A DNA stretch of 64,000 bases from assembly GCF_003265705.1 (NCBI RefSeq), contig NW_020312817.1, forward strand, positions 45,511,113-45,575,112, in the 5' to 3' direction. The notes under the pieces are model-generated. The model saw only the letters and a list, made by a program, of their open reading frames with translations, had not been told where the DNA came from and made no database searches. Made by a program: the position numbers and the translations under genes. Below are positions 21,422-32,035 of the stretch, in pieces. Numbering within the stretch: the stretch's first letter is position 1; the number at the start of each line of letters is the position of its first letter. Source of the DNA: Callorhinus ursinus (lineage: Eukaryota; Chordata; Mammalia; Carnivora; Otariidae).

Positions 21422-22092
21422 GCCAGCCTCTAGTAACCACCAATCTGTTTTCTGTATTTGTGAGCTTTTTTTTTTTGGTAAGATTCCACATGTAAGTGAG
21501 ATCATATGGCTTGTCTTTCTCTGGCTGATTTATTTCACATAGCATAATGCCCTGAAGTTCCATTCATTTGGTTGCAAATGGTAAGATTTCCTTTTTTATG
21601 GTTGAATAATATTTTTGTGTGAGAGTGTGTACATTAAATTTTCTTTACCCATTCATTCATCGATAGGCATCTAGGTTGTTTCCATTGTCTTGCCTATTGT
21701 AAATAATGCTGCAGTGAACACGGGGTGCATTTCAAGTTAATGTTATCATTTCTTTTGGATAAATACCCAGAAGTGGAATTGCTGGATCATACTGTAGTTT
21801 TATTTCAAAATTTTTGAGGAACCTCCATATTGTGGCTGTACCAATTCACATTCCCATCAAGAGGGCAAAAAAGCTCCCTTTTCTGCACATTTTCACCAAC
21901 ACTTGTTTTCTTTTGTCTTCTTCATGGTTACCATTCTAATATAGGTACGTCTATTTTAATGCCAGTACCATACTCTTGATTACCACAGCTTTGTAGTGTA
22001 GTTTGAGATGAGGAAGTGTGATGTTTCCAGTTTTGTTTTTCTTTCTCAGGATTACTTTGGCTAGTTGGGATTTCTGTGACACCATATAGATT

Positions 22093-22268
22093 TTTTTTTT
22101 AAAGATTGTATTTATTTGACAGAGACACAGCAAGAGAGGGAACACAAGCAGGGGGAGTGGGAGAGGGAGAAGCAGGCTTCCCATGGAGCAGGAAGCCCAA
22201 TGTGGGGCTCAATCCCAGGACCCTGGGATCATGACCTGAGCCGAAGGCAGACGCTTAATGACTGAGCC
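22093..22268 (-). mobile_element. SINEC inserted in an L1
   Basis: T-run, AAAGATTGTATTTATTTGACAGAG, AGCAGGCTTCCC, GGGGCTCAATCCCAGGACCC, CCGAAGGCAGACGCTTAATG and GAGCCAC identify an inverted CAN SINE. The TSD is ACCATATRGATT at 22081-22092 and 22269-22280 (one mismatch). The extreme 5' head (GGCGCCTGG part) is missing, so the copy is slightly 5'-truncated. Confidence 0.94.
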
Positions 22269-22384
22269 ACCATATGGATTCTAATGTTGTTTTTTCTGTT
22301 TCTGTGAAAAATGCCATTGGAATTTTGATAGGGATTTCATTGAATCTGTGGATGATTTTGTACACATTAGATAAAATAGACTTT

Positions 22385-22833
22385 AAGCGCAAAACGGTAA
22401 AAAGAGACAAAGAAAAAGCATTTGACAAAATTTAGCATCCTTTCATGTTTAAGACCCTCAACAAATTGAGTATAGAAGGAGTAAACCTCAACATAATAAA
22501 GGCCATATATGACAAACCCATAGCTAACATCATACTCAATGGTGAAAAATGGAAAGCTTTTCTTTTACGATTAGGAACAAGACAAGGGTGCCCACTCTCA
22601 CTATTCTTATTTAACACAGTACTGGTAGTCCTAGCTAGAGCAATTAAAAGATAAAGAAATAAAAGATATCTAAATTGGAAAGGAAGAAGTAAAATTGTGA
22701 TTTGCAGAAGATATGATTTTATATAGAGAGAATCCTAAATAATCAACCAAAAACTGTTGGAACTAACCAACAAATTCAGTAAAGATGCAGGATATAAAAT
22801 CAATATACAGAAATCAAGTTACATTCCTTACAT
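22385..22833 (+). mobile_element. LINE-1 ORF2 segment, inverted 5' part of the same insertion
   Basis: Plus-strand L1 reverse-transcriptase coding sequence. AAAGCATTTGACAAAATTTAGCATCC, CTCAACATAATAAAGGCCATATATGAC, AGGAACAAGACAAGGGTGCCCACTCTC and TGATTTGCAGAAGATATGATTTTATATA appear in order. A 69-codon frame keeps the RT block GTRQGCPLS. The segment ends just before the ORF2 region where the antisense part begins, as expected for twin priming. Confidence 0.85.
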
Positions 22834-24110
22834 TACTCCATGAGAGAAATTATGGCCAAGAAGATCCCTCTTGTTCCTAAATTGTGCCGTCTTGGAAGAG
22901 GGTTGATAGAGGTAGTAAAACTGCTCCTCTTACCCTCTCCAGTATGTCCAAACTCATATTGTTTTGCTCCAGTAGTACACAGAAACGACTCTTTTAGAAC
23001 CCTGGGCTTCCATAAAGCTGTCTTGTCCATGGATGATTGTCTAAAACACTGTTTTTCAGGGGTTCCCTGACCTTGACTGAGAGGGGCTGGGGCTCATTCA
23101 TAGTTCATTGCAGGTACCATTGCCCAGACTGAGGTCTGTATGTCTGTTAGCCAGTGCATGGGTCTAAGACCCATCCTGAGTGACTTGGTGTATAATGCTG
23201 GATCCCACAGTTCCTACAAAGGCATGTTTGTCCACAGATAGATGCCAAACTATGGTTGTTGAGGGGAAGTAAAAAATGAGGAACATCATATTTTACCATA
23301 TGCTGATGTCACACTCCTCCTTTTTTATTGTCTTCAGTAACAGTTATTGGCTTTTGTTGAGATGGCTGACTAATTTCCTTATCAAACAGTCTTTTGGCCA
23401 CATCCTTAGTGTTTTCTTCTTAACACACTTTATTTTTCACACGATGGGTAAGATGAAAATTTTCCAAATCTTTAAGTTCTGCTTCCTTTTTGATTAACAA
23501 TTCATCATTAATCCAAACCATTAAGTCATTTCTCTTCTCAAATTTTACTATAAGCAGTCAGGAGAAGCCAAATCACAACTTTAACACTTGGCTTAGAAAT
23601 AACTTAGGTAGCATAACTAATCTCATCACTTGCAAGTTTTGCTTTCCATAAAACACTAGAATGCCAACACAAATTCAGCCAAGTTCTTTGCCACTTTATA
23701 ACAAAGGTGGCCTTTCCTTCATTGTTCAAAAACGTGTTCCTTATTTTTATCCGAGACCTCATCTGAATAGCCTTTACTACCTGTATTTTTACCAACATTT
23801 TATTCACAATTGCTTAGGTATTCGCTGAGAAGCCTGAGGCTTTCTCTGTACTCTCCTCTTTTCTCTCTGGGCCCTTACCAGAATTGCCCTAAACAGCTCA
23901 TTCACAGCAATTTAGGCTTTTTCTAGCATGTATCTCAAAAGTCTTCCAGCCTCTGGCCATTACCCAGTTCCAAAGCTGCTTCCACATTTTTATGTATTTG
24001 TTATAGCAGCACTTCCAATTCTCAGTGCCAATTTCCACCTTCAAAGAAATGAGGAAAAACTCTACGAAACTCCCACCTCCCTTTCCCTAGGAGACTTCTC
24101 CTCCCAAAAT
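22834..24110 (-). mobile_element. ERVL-MaLR internal region, degenerate, antisense
   Basis: On the minus strand, starting near 24025 and reading down, the sequence has GCTGCTATAACAAATAC, AATGTGGAAGCAGCTTTGG, AACTGGGTAATGGCCAGAGG and later GGCTATTCAGATGAGGTCTC. This follows the internal sequence of MLT/MST-type MaLR elements (GTGGAAGCGGCTTTGGAACTGGGTAA). MaLR internal regions are ancient, non-autonomous and non-coding. Short ORFs inside are chance. Neither flanking LTR is recognised, and the boundary at 22834 is set by the L1. Confidence 0.6.
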
Positions 24111-24359
24111 ATCATTAGATAGAATTGTATTAAATGCCCACTCCTAAATCAATCACTAAAAAGGAGACCACCATTAGATTAAATTAAACAGGATTCAGAA
24201 TAAGCCACCCTCCCTTGAAACTCATGGTGACATAGAAAAGTTTACATGCCTGAAAAGTAAACTGTTAATCTGTTTTTTTTTTTAATTTTTTTTTTTTTAT
24301 TTTTAAGGAGGAAAAGGGAAATCAATGTCGGCAGAGAACAAGCAGTATTTGCTGTGCTT

Positions 24360-24480
24360 AGGAATACACCTTTATTTATTTCATCCTCTAAGCTCACCTT
24401 ATTAATTACCAGCTTTATAAACTTGGACAAGTTCCTTTGACTCTTTAAACATGAGTTTGCTCGTCTATGACATAATTTTA
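24360..24480 (+). repeat. MIR SINE relic
   Basis: TAATTACCAGCTTTATAAACTTGGACAAGTTCC, TTTGACTCTTTAAACATGAGTTTGCTCGTCTATGAC mirror the MIR core and the CTCAGTTTCCTCATCTGTA box. The 169-codon minus ORF at 24242-24751 is an accident across this relic. Confidence 0.6.
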
Positions 24481-24959
24481 GAAAAAAATATCCATGAAAA
24501 CCCCTCACCATTAACATATAGGACAAAACAATATGACTGATGGCTGATAGTTCCTTGATCTTTAGATAAAGTATTTTCTTCCTAAACGAGGAGTTGGCTT
24601 TAGAACACAAATAATTTTGCAAAGGGGAGTAACTTACTATCCCACTGAGGGGTGGCTGATGTTGATGCTGTCCTGTGCCCAGGACTGAGTAGAGGGAAAT
24701 ATGGAATGGCTTAAGTACATCAGGGATCTGAAATTTTGGGGAGGGGCACAATTAAATCCTGTCTATCTTTACATACTTACCTTTTTCCTATCATGGTAAA
24801 ATATCCCAAAGTCTGTGAAGAAAGATGTTAAGGCAAAGAGAATGTATTTGACCAGCCATGAAAACTTGAAAACTTCTCTCCCTAAAGACAAGAGTAATGG
24901 CTTACTAGTGAAGGAAAGCTACAGGGAAACAGGTGGGTAGAAACTGATGAGGTAGAGAG

Positions 24960-25150
24960 AACACTTGACCAGGAGACAGAAACCAAGTTCAAGTCTACCT
25001 TTGCCATTTGCTTTCAGTTTTACCTTGAGCAAATTCTGAGCCTATTTTAGATTCAGTTTTTCCATCTGTCAAATGGCAGTAAATGTGTCTGCCTTCTGAA
25101 CCTCTCAAGGGGATCGTGAGAATTGAGAGGATCGGTGGAAATGAAAATGT
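24960..25150 (+). repeat. MIR SINE relic
   Basis: ACCAGGAGACAGAAACCAAGTTCAAGTC, TGCCATTTGCTTTCAGTTTTACCTTGAGC, GATTCAGTTTTTCCATCTGTCAAATGGCAG and TCGTGAGAATTGAG fit MIR from 5' to 3'. Confidence 0.78.
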
Positions 25151-26089
25151 TTTGAAAAACACTGTCCACTGATGTGGACAAGGATATGTCCTGTTCCTGT
25201 AAAGATATCCTGAGTCTCCACACCTACCTTCTCTCTTTCCTAGTCAGATCAACCACCAAATTTAAAATCTGGAAAAAATATCTGGGCTGAGGGTATTTTC
25301 TAATGTTAGAGCTTTAGAAAACTGAAAATACAAAGTCTAATCCACTTTCCCACAAGTAACTAATATGAGATATTCAGGAAAAATTTCTGCCAAATGATCC
25401 TTTTCCTAATAACAGATACATACATGTATATGAAGATGGAACACCACCATTAAATACAGAAAAGTAATGCAAAGTCAATTCAGGGTCTCAATGAAATAAT
25501 GGCAAGACAGTAAAATTAACATGACAGCATCCCATACTCCATCAGCTCCTCAGAGACCATTCATTCAGTGCTCAGAAACTTCCCAAGCAGAATCTTCTAG
25601 GTCCTTTTCATAATTATTTTTGTTCCTTCAAAGACTTCCCCTTTAGGAGAATAGTCTTAGGCTTGAGGATCATTTCCAGGATAGCTTCTGTGTATAAAAC
25701 AACTTTATTGAAGTTTTGATTTATTAATCGTCCCTAATTAGTTTCTGTGATCACATTTGCCCTTTTATCTCCAAATGATGTTATCACTGTAATTTTTATA
25801 AATGAAAAGACGAAAGACACAGACTTAAAATGCTCAGTAGTGGCACAGTTGGGGATAATATGTCTGCTAAGATGTTATCTATGTCTGTCAAATCCCTGTG
25901 GCTAGTCAGAGTGTAGGACGGAAATGTGAGACTTCCTATGCAGCTACTGGTTTGAAACTGTGTATATATGTAGATGTGTGCTTGTGTGTGTTTAGAGTGT
26001 GTGTCAGCAGAGTGGTGAGGAATACTAGGCAAGGTTGATTCCAAAAACCTACATCTTGTCTCTGCCTTCTGACCACATTATCTCACAAG
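25151..26089. other. Unassigned non-coding sequence
   Basis: No gene was recognised. It includes a TG/TA-rich imperfect repeat at about 25955-26005. Confidence 0.5.
25955..26005. repeat. TG/TA-rich imperfect repeat
   Basis: GTGTATATATGTAGATGTGTGC, TTGTGTGTGTTTAGAGTGTGTGTC: alternating purine-pyrimidine sequence with interruptions. Confidence 0.75.
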
Positions 26090-26220
26090 GGTACACAGCA
26101 GTTGCTGTCCCTTCCTGACCCTGGGCTTTTTATCTGTAACATTAAGATCATAAAACTTGCTCTTTCTTACTTCATGGTGCTTTCATAAGAATTATTTATA
26201 AAATAAAATCTTTAGGAAGC
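26090..26220 (+). repeat. MIR SINE relic
   Basis: CCTTCCTGACCCTGGGCTTTTTATCTGTAACATTAAGATCATAAAACTTGC and TCATAAGAATTATTTATAAAAT resemble the MIR 3' half. Diverged. Confidence 0.55.
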
Positions 26221-26489
26221 ATTGTGTAGACAAGTTCCCTATCAATGACACTCATCAGACACTCAGCCAACAGAAACCCTAGTCAACTCTCAGAGACTAG
26301 TTTATGTCATTCCTTCTTCACAAAATATTTCTAACCTTCTTTAGTAAATACACTTCTATTTTTTCTCAACTCCTGTGGTACCAATAATTCTCCATAACTC
26401 AGCCCTGAATGAGTTTCATATTCATTTTTTGTCTCAATGGATATACTCTAAGATTCTTGTAACTGGGGCCAAGGCCTTACATGAAAGCT

Positions 26490-26730
26490 GGTAGACTAGG
26501 TAAGAAGTGGTTTTGGAGTCAAAAGACATTGATACAAATCCCAGTTTTTCCTAGAAAGTTGCTTTCCTAGAAACTTGACCTCTTTAAGCCTCAGTTATTT
26601 CTTTTGAAAAATGGGGGTAATAATAACTAACTCCGAAACTTGGTGTGGTTATTAAAGACAAAATATCTAAGACTTTAGCATGGTTTCTGGCAAATAATAA
26701 GTACTGAGCAAAGGTAGTTATGATTACTTA
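26490..26730 (+). repeat. MIR SINE relic, long
   Basis: TTTTGGAGTCAAAAGACATTGATACAAATCCCAG, TTGACCTCTTTAAGCCTCAGTTATTTC, GAAAAATGGGGGTAATAATAACTAACTCC, TGTGGTTATTAAAGACAAAATA and TTTAGCATGGTTTCTGGCAAATAATAAGTACTGA cover nearly the whole MIR consensus in order. Confidence 0.88.
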
Positions 26731-26909
26731 ATAATAATAGCCAAAAATGTTATAGAATTATTTATAATGATGACCTTGAAACACTCTAAGAGTCTAGGGT
26801 GCTTTCAGAATCAGTGAAGAAAAGTTAGATTCAAATTGAACACAGTTAGTCTTTAGTTTATTTTAATAGAATTTTGACTTTTTAACTATTATTACTTGCC
26901 TAGATTTTT

Positions 26910-27095
26910 AAAAAAGACTTTATTTATTTATTTGAGAGTAAGAGTGTGCACAAGTTGGGGGGGGAGGGGCAGAAGGAGAGGGAGAAGCAGACCCCTGGCT
27001 GAGCAGGGACCCCTACATGGGGCTCAATCCCAGACCCCTGGATCATGACCTAAGCCAAAGGCAGACACTTAACCAACTGAGCCACCTAGGTGCCT
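26910..27095 (-). mobile_element. SINEC, minus strand
   Basis: A-run, GACTTTATTTATTTATTTGAGAG, GA-rich tract with a G8 run, AGCAGACCCCTGGCTGAGCAGGG, GGGGCTCAATCCCAG, CCAAAGGCAGACACTTAACC and GAGCCACCTAGGTGCC. The TSD is CTTGCCTAGAYTTTT at 26895-26909 and 27096-27110 (one mismatch). Confidence 0.95.
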
Positions 27096-27185
27096 CTTGC
27101 CTAGACTTTTGATACTTCACTGTCTTTATTTTTCCCAGAGAAAAAAATTGATATTTGGGCTGTGAACAAGCACGTCCATATTGCT

Positions 27186-27220
27186 CGCTCTTTCTTTCTT
27201 TTCTTTCTTTCTTTCTTCTT
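27186..27220. repeat. (TTTC)n microsatellite
   Basis: CTCTTTCTTTCTTTTCTTTCTTTCTTTCTTC pyrimidine tract of about 34 bp. Confidence 0.88.
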
Positions 27221-28945
27221 AGTATGGTGCTCTTTATCTGAAAAATGCAAGCATAAGTCTGACTTCGCTTTTTGCACTAGATTCTGATCAGTGCTCACAG
27301 GCCCTCTCTGCAAAGCCTGCAGCCATCTCATATGTGGCTTGGTCTGCAGATCTTTCCAGTGGATCCCAGCATTTACAAGGCTACCTCCTACTTTGGGTGC
27401 AAGAGATCATCAGAGCCAAAGAGGCAGAGCCTTACTTTCTGTCTGCCAGGTACTGATTCCTTTCAACTCTGGGATTTACATCATGGCAAACTACAATTTT
27501 TTATAGCAACATCATCAAATACCTGGAAGAAGATGTATTGTGCTCTGTGCCTAGGACTTGGTTAAAGGTACAATAAACTTCACATCCCTACATATGCCTT
27601 CCATGAGCCTGGAGACCATTTGGCACATAGGATGAGTCACTTGGAAAGGTAACAGACACACCACAGTGGGACCCATCTGTCCCAAATCCTCCAGTTTCTG
27701 AGACTGCCTTTTTCTTCAAGATTCAAGTAAAATAATTTGAAACCTAAAGGTATGTCACTAAGAAAAGTCTGATGTGTCTTGCCCAAAGATTCCTGAGTGG
27801 GCTAGGAGAACGTTTCATTTTTCCTGTGTCAGGCCTGGCTGAAGTTGCTTGCCTCCCTGCTATTTTCATCTCCTGACTCTGGCTCTCATTCCTGAGGTTG
27901 ACTTGTTTTGTGCCATACTAGGCAACTTCTTCTTCATTGATATCCTCAAAATACCAATCACAAAAACGTTTATGTGGGAAGTATTTACAGGAAAATATGA
28001 GTATATTGGAGGGTAATGCCAGTGTAGGGAAGAAAACCACATCAAGATCAATGTCAAATAACAGTTCCTTGAAATTCCCTAACGAATGGAATTCCTACTA
28101 GCTGAGGCTCTTCATGCCCCCTTGGCCTATCTAGCCTACTGGCCTCTCTTCTTTGCCTTCATTTCATGTCTCCCTGCTTCTGTTTTTTTCCAGGATTCTC
28201 TTCTCCTGTGTCTCATGAGATACAGTGAATAACTCTCAATTCCATGTTACTTTTGTAGGTAGAACAATTTTAGTATTCTTGTGTTCCATTCTTCCCAGAA
28301 ATTCCTGGGAAAAATTCAGAGGATGATGTATGTTTATTATCTTAAGAAAAATATCAAAGTGTTTGTCTGAAACATGAAAAAAAATTTCTCATTTAGTGGT
28401 AATTTATTTCACTTTCCTACTAATTACAGGCAGTTTCAGTTGGTTTTTAGAAGATACTCGCATTAAGTTCACTGTAAATAAGAGGAGGGGAAGTGGATAA
28501 GGATAATCAGAGAACATTTAAAAAGGGAGGAAATGTGGCCTTAACCTGATTCCTGAGGTCTTCAGAATGGAACTGAAAGGAGAAGGAAAGAGATGTGATG
28601 ATAAGGCAGAGTTCTGGAATTCAGTTTCTAGCTCCCTAGCAGTCAGGTGTGGCCTCTGGCTTGAGTTGTGGCCAACAGCATGTGAATAGACATAATGTGC
28701 ACTATTCTTAGGTACGTATTTATATTCTTACCCCTTCCGCCAGTTGAAGGAGTAGGATGTTGAGGACCTGGGGGAAACAAAGCCACAGGTGGAAGGAGCC
28801 TCAGTCTCTGAAGTTCTGTATGGAACAGAACCCCTCTGCCAGTGCACAATGGATTGTGAATAAGATCCACATTAATTTTCTCTTGATCTAGAAAAGAAAT
28901 GAGAAGTATATTGGTTAAACTCCATGCCGGTACGTTTACCTGGGT
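27221..28945. other. Unassigned non-coding sequence
   Basis: No recognisable gene, RNA or confident repeat. Several 60-77 codon ORFs on both strands lack domains and overlap one another, as expected by chance. Confidence 0.5.
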
Positions 28946-28949
28946 CTTT

Positions 28950-29130
28950 TTCTCTAGTTGGAGGATTCCTTGTCTTTATATTACACAGTGTCCTTTCCTT
29001 ATCTTCAGTACTGGCCTTAGAAGTCATGTTCTCCAGAAAAATCTTTCCTGACTAAGTTTTCAGTGGCTGTTAACTCTGTGCTTCATTAGCTCAGTTTACG
29101 TTGGGATTGTTCTCCTATTGTATCAGGCGT
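28950..29130 (+). repeat. Possible L2 LINE relic
   Basis: TTCTCCAGAAAAATCTTTCCTGACTAAG and CTCTGTGCTTCATTAGCTCAG resemble the L2 segment CCAGAAAGCCTTCCCTGA. Weak. Confidence 0.4.
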
Positions 29131-29224
29131 ACTTGTTTAGTGACACTTGCTAGACCCAGCTTGCCGTCCAAATGAACAGGCCAGTATCTTCTTCATTCAT
29201 TCAGATGGATACCAAGAAGTAGTA

Positions 29225-29460
29225 GAGTTCTTTGAGAAGGGACTGGCAAACTTGTTCTGTAAAGAGCCAGATGGTAAATGTTTTAGGCTTTACAGGCCAT
29301 ATAGTTCTTTCCTGACTACTCCACCCTGTTGTTGTAGCAGAAAAACAACGACAGACAATAAAATGAATAGTGTGACTTTATTCCAATAAATTTGTATTTA
29401 CAAAAACAGACAGCAGAACATATTTGGCCTTTTGACCATAATTTGATAAACCCGTTCTCA
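29225..29460 (+). mobile_element. hAT-type MER element relic
   Basis: GGGACTGGCAAACTTGTTCTGTAAAGAGCCAGATGGTAAATGTTTTAGGCTTTACAGGCCATATAG, then TGTTGTAGCAG, ATTCCAATAAATTTGTATTTACAAAAACAG and ATTTGGCC, is a common mammalian non-autonomous DNA-transposon repeat (GGCAAACT...GGGCCAGATAGTAAATATTTTAGGC family). The exact MER name is not certain from memory. The 80-codon ORF across it is spurious. Confidence 0.7.
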
Positions 29461-30479
29461 AGGACTCCTCAGGCTTTCATACTCTCCTATATGGTGGACA
29501 TCTTCCAGTCAATAGAGAGCATCTTAGTGCCCATAAAAATGATACATGGATTCTTTTTATATGAGTGAGCAGAGCCTAGTGTATGAAAGTCAACAGGATC
29601 GATCAATATCCCTTAATTCAAATTGAACTGGGACATGGTAAACTTTGAAAAAGTGAGGTAGTAGCCACCTCAATGTGAGAAAAAGTCAATTCACATTGAA
29701 GATGAACTCTTAAAACATGTAATTTTTTGCCCTACCTAAAATTATACTGTTTCTACCTTATTGACCAGATTGCATTTGAATGATATAGCTCCAGGAAGAA
29801 CAATGATAAAGAAAATAATGAAATCATCACTTCTAAGCGATGGACCAATAGCCTCAACCTAACATTCATCTTTTATTTGTCTGAGCATAATATTCAATTC
29901 AATAAATATTTTTGAATGAATAAATAGAACGTTTTAATATAATATCCTTTATCATGCTGCACAATTCCCATTTATTCTGTGAAAATTTAAAAGATTTAAC
30001 AAATTTATAATGATTAACATTTGTTTATTATAATGCTTTTCATTTAGTTCTGAATAATCTTAGTATGAATACATTAAGAGAAAATCACAGTAAAGCTCAA
30101 AATATATGGCAAATTTTAAGGTGTTTTTTTTAAATAAATTTTGCCTAGAATTTGAATCAAGGCAAAACAAATGGTCAACCAGCTCTATTTCCAATAAAAC
30201 TTATGAAAATACACATATTCAAAGTTTCATAAACTTTTCAATGAGAAGCCATGTAGAATTTGGGAGAATAAGAGAGGAAAAATAAGCCATTTCCTCAGGA
30301 TTTGGTAGAAACATATAATGGAAGGGGCCCAGTGTGCAGCCAAATCAATTCAGTTCATCACACCTTTATTGAATTACTGGTATGTAAGTCTTTGGGTTTG
30401 ATTCTGTCTATAAGTACTTATATTCTTTGAAGAGAAGAGTAAAAAATCAAATAACCCAATTCAATCTATAAGGCTGGTT
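29461..30479. other. Unassigned AT-rich sequence
   Basis: No gene was recognised. CACCTTTATTGAATTACTGGTATG near 30360 may be a trace of an antisense L2 3' end. Confidence 0.45.
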
Positions 30480-32020
30480 TTACCCTGGTACCAAAATCAG
30501 ATGAAGATATCACAAGAAAATAAAACTACAGACCAATATATCTTATGAATATAAATGCAAAAATTCTCACAAAATACTAGCAAACTGAATCCAACAACAT
30601 GTAAAAAGAATTATACAACACAACCAAGTGAGATTTATCCCAGGCATGCAAGATTGGTTCAACCTGTGAAAACCACTTAATGTAATGTACCATATATATT
30701 AAAAGAACAAAAGAAGATAATCATATTACCACCTCAGTATTTTCAGAAAAAGCATTTGATAAACCCAGCATCCTTTCATGATGAAAACACTCAGCAATCT
30801 AGAAGAGAAGAGAAATTCCTCAACTTGTCAAAAGGCATCTAGGAAAACCCCACATTTAAGATCATACTTAAGCATTAAAGACTGGATACTTTCCCCCTAA
30901 GATCAGAAACAAGACATAGATGTCTGTTCTTGTTTTTTCTGATCAACATTGAACTGGTGGTTGTAGCTTGGGTAGTTGGGGCAGGGTGGGGGCAGGGGGA
31001 AGGAAACAAAAGGCATCCAGATTTTTTTTCCAGATTTTTTAAAAAAGAAGTAAAACCACTTCTATTTGCAGATGACATGATCTTCTATATAGAAAATCCT
31101 AAACAATGCACAAGAAAACTATTAGAATTAATAAATTCAGCAAGTATGCAGGATACAAGATCAAAAGACAGACATCAGTTGTATTTCTATAGTAATAAAA
31201 AATCCACAATAAAATTAAGAAAACAATTCCACTTAAAATAGTGTCAAAAATAATGCTTAGGAATAACTTTAACAAAAGAAATACAAACCTTGTATTCTGA
31301 AAACTATAAAACACTGTTGAAAGAAATTAAAGAAGACTTAAATAACTGAAAAGATTGCCCGTGTTTATGGATTTGAAGACCTAATATTGTTAAGATGGCA
31401 ATTCTACTTGAACTGATTTACACATTTAACATAATCCCAGGTTTCATTTTAGTAGAAATTGATAGGCAAGCTCTAAAATTCATATAGAAATGCAAAGGTA
31501 TCAGAACAGCTAAAGTGATCTTAAAAAAAAAGAAACTTCCCAGTTTCAAAATTTACTATGAAGACCATGTGGTATTGGCATAAGGATAGACATATAGATC
31601 ACTGGAATAGAAGTGGGACCTCTAGTTGACCATTACATTTATGGTCAACTTATTTTTGGCAAAGGTGCCAAGATAATTCACTGGAAGAAAAACTGTCTTT
31701 TCAACAAAATGGTGCTGAGACACTGGATATCCACACACACAGGAATAAATTAAGATCCCTTCCTTACACTGAACACAAAATTAACTCAAAATGGATTGTA
31801 GATAGACCTAAATGTAAATGCTAATAGTATAAATCTCTTCTAATATAACTTGAGGGTAAATCTTTGTGACTCTGAGTTAGGCTAGACTTTTTTAGATACA
31901 ATATCAAATGCATATGTGACAAAAGAAAAAAGAGATAAATTGGACTTCACCAAAATTAATCTTTTGTATTTGTAACAATACCAAGAAAATGAAAAGATAT
32001 GATAGAACAAAAAGACAGAT
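30480..32020 (+). mobile_element. Old LINE-1 ORF2 (left part), interrupted
   Basis: Degenerate L1 ORF2 in sense orientation. CCAAAATCAGATGAAGATATCACAAG, ATTTATCCCAGGCATGCAAGATTGGTTCAAC, AAAAGCATTTGATAAACCCAGCATCC, CTATTTGCAGATGACATGATCTTCTATATAG and GAAAACTATAAAACACTGTTGAAAG follow the L1 order. The RT active-site region reads LLFADDMIFY in the frame of 30930-31241. Numerous stops and frameshifts make it non-functional. It continues after the younger L1 at 33821. Confidence 0.9.
30978..30999 (+). other. Putative G-quadruplex motif in L1 ORF2 relic
   Basis: Four G-runs of 4, 3, 5 and 5 residues with loops CA, T and CA in 22 nt, meeting the usual G3+N1-7 pattern with very short loops. Ordinary L1 ORF2 is A-rich here, so this tract is a local oddity. 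Confidence 0.85.
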
Positions 32021-32035
32021 AATAACATGTGTTGG

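Larger units (their letters stand above)
21101..22380 (-). mobile_element. LINE-1 3' segment, antisense (part of a twin-primed insertion)
   Basis: Starts with ATTGAGATATAATTGACATTTTACATTATATTAG, the reverse of an L1M 3' UTR. It continues through GGAATACAGTATTCTTAACTATAGTTACCATG, AGTAACCACCAATCTGTTTTCTG, GGCTGATTTATTTCACATAGCATAATG and AATAATGCTGCAGTGAAC into the end of ORF2 (CCACAGCTTTGTAGTGTAG, CTTTGGCTAGTTGGGATTT, TTGATAGGGATTTCATTGAATCTGTGGATG). A 13-C run sits at 21409-21421. A SINE interrupts it at 22093-22268. Confidence 0.88.

Noticed and set aside
22445..22654. [19 protein letters not shown] ORF as an independent RT gene
   Set aside because: It is part of the inverted segment of an L1 and is truncated at both ends.
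24242..24751. 169-codon minus-strand ORF (longest in the window)
   Set aside because: It crosses a poly-T tract and a MIR relic in antisense, has no recognisable domain, and this length is plausible by chance in 64 kb.
30930..31241. RT-like ORF with LLFADDM as a domesticated reverse transcriptase gene
   Set aside because: It is a short open part of an L1 ORF2 full of frameshifts; flanking sequence is ordinary L1.
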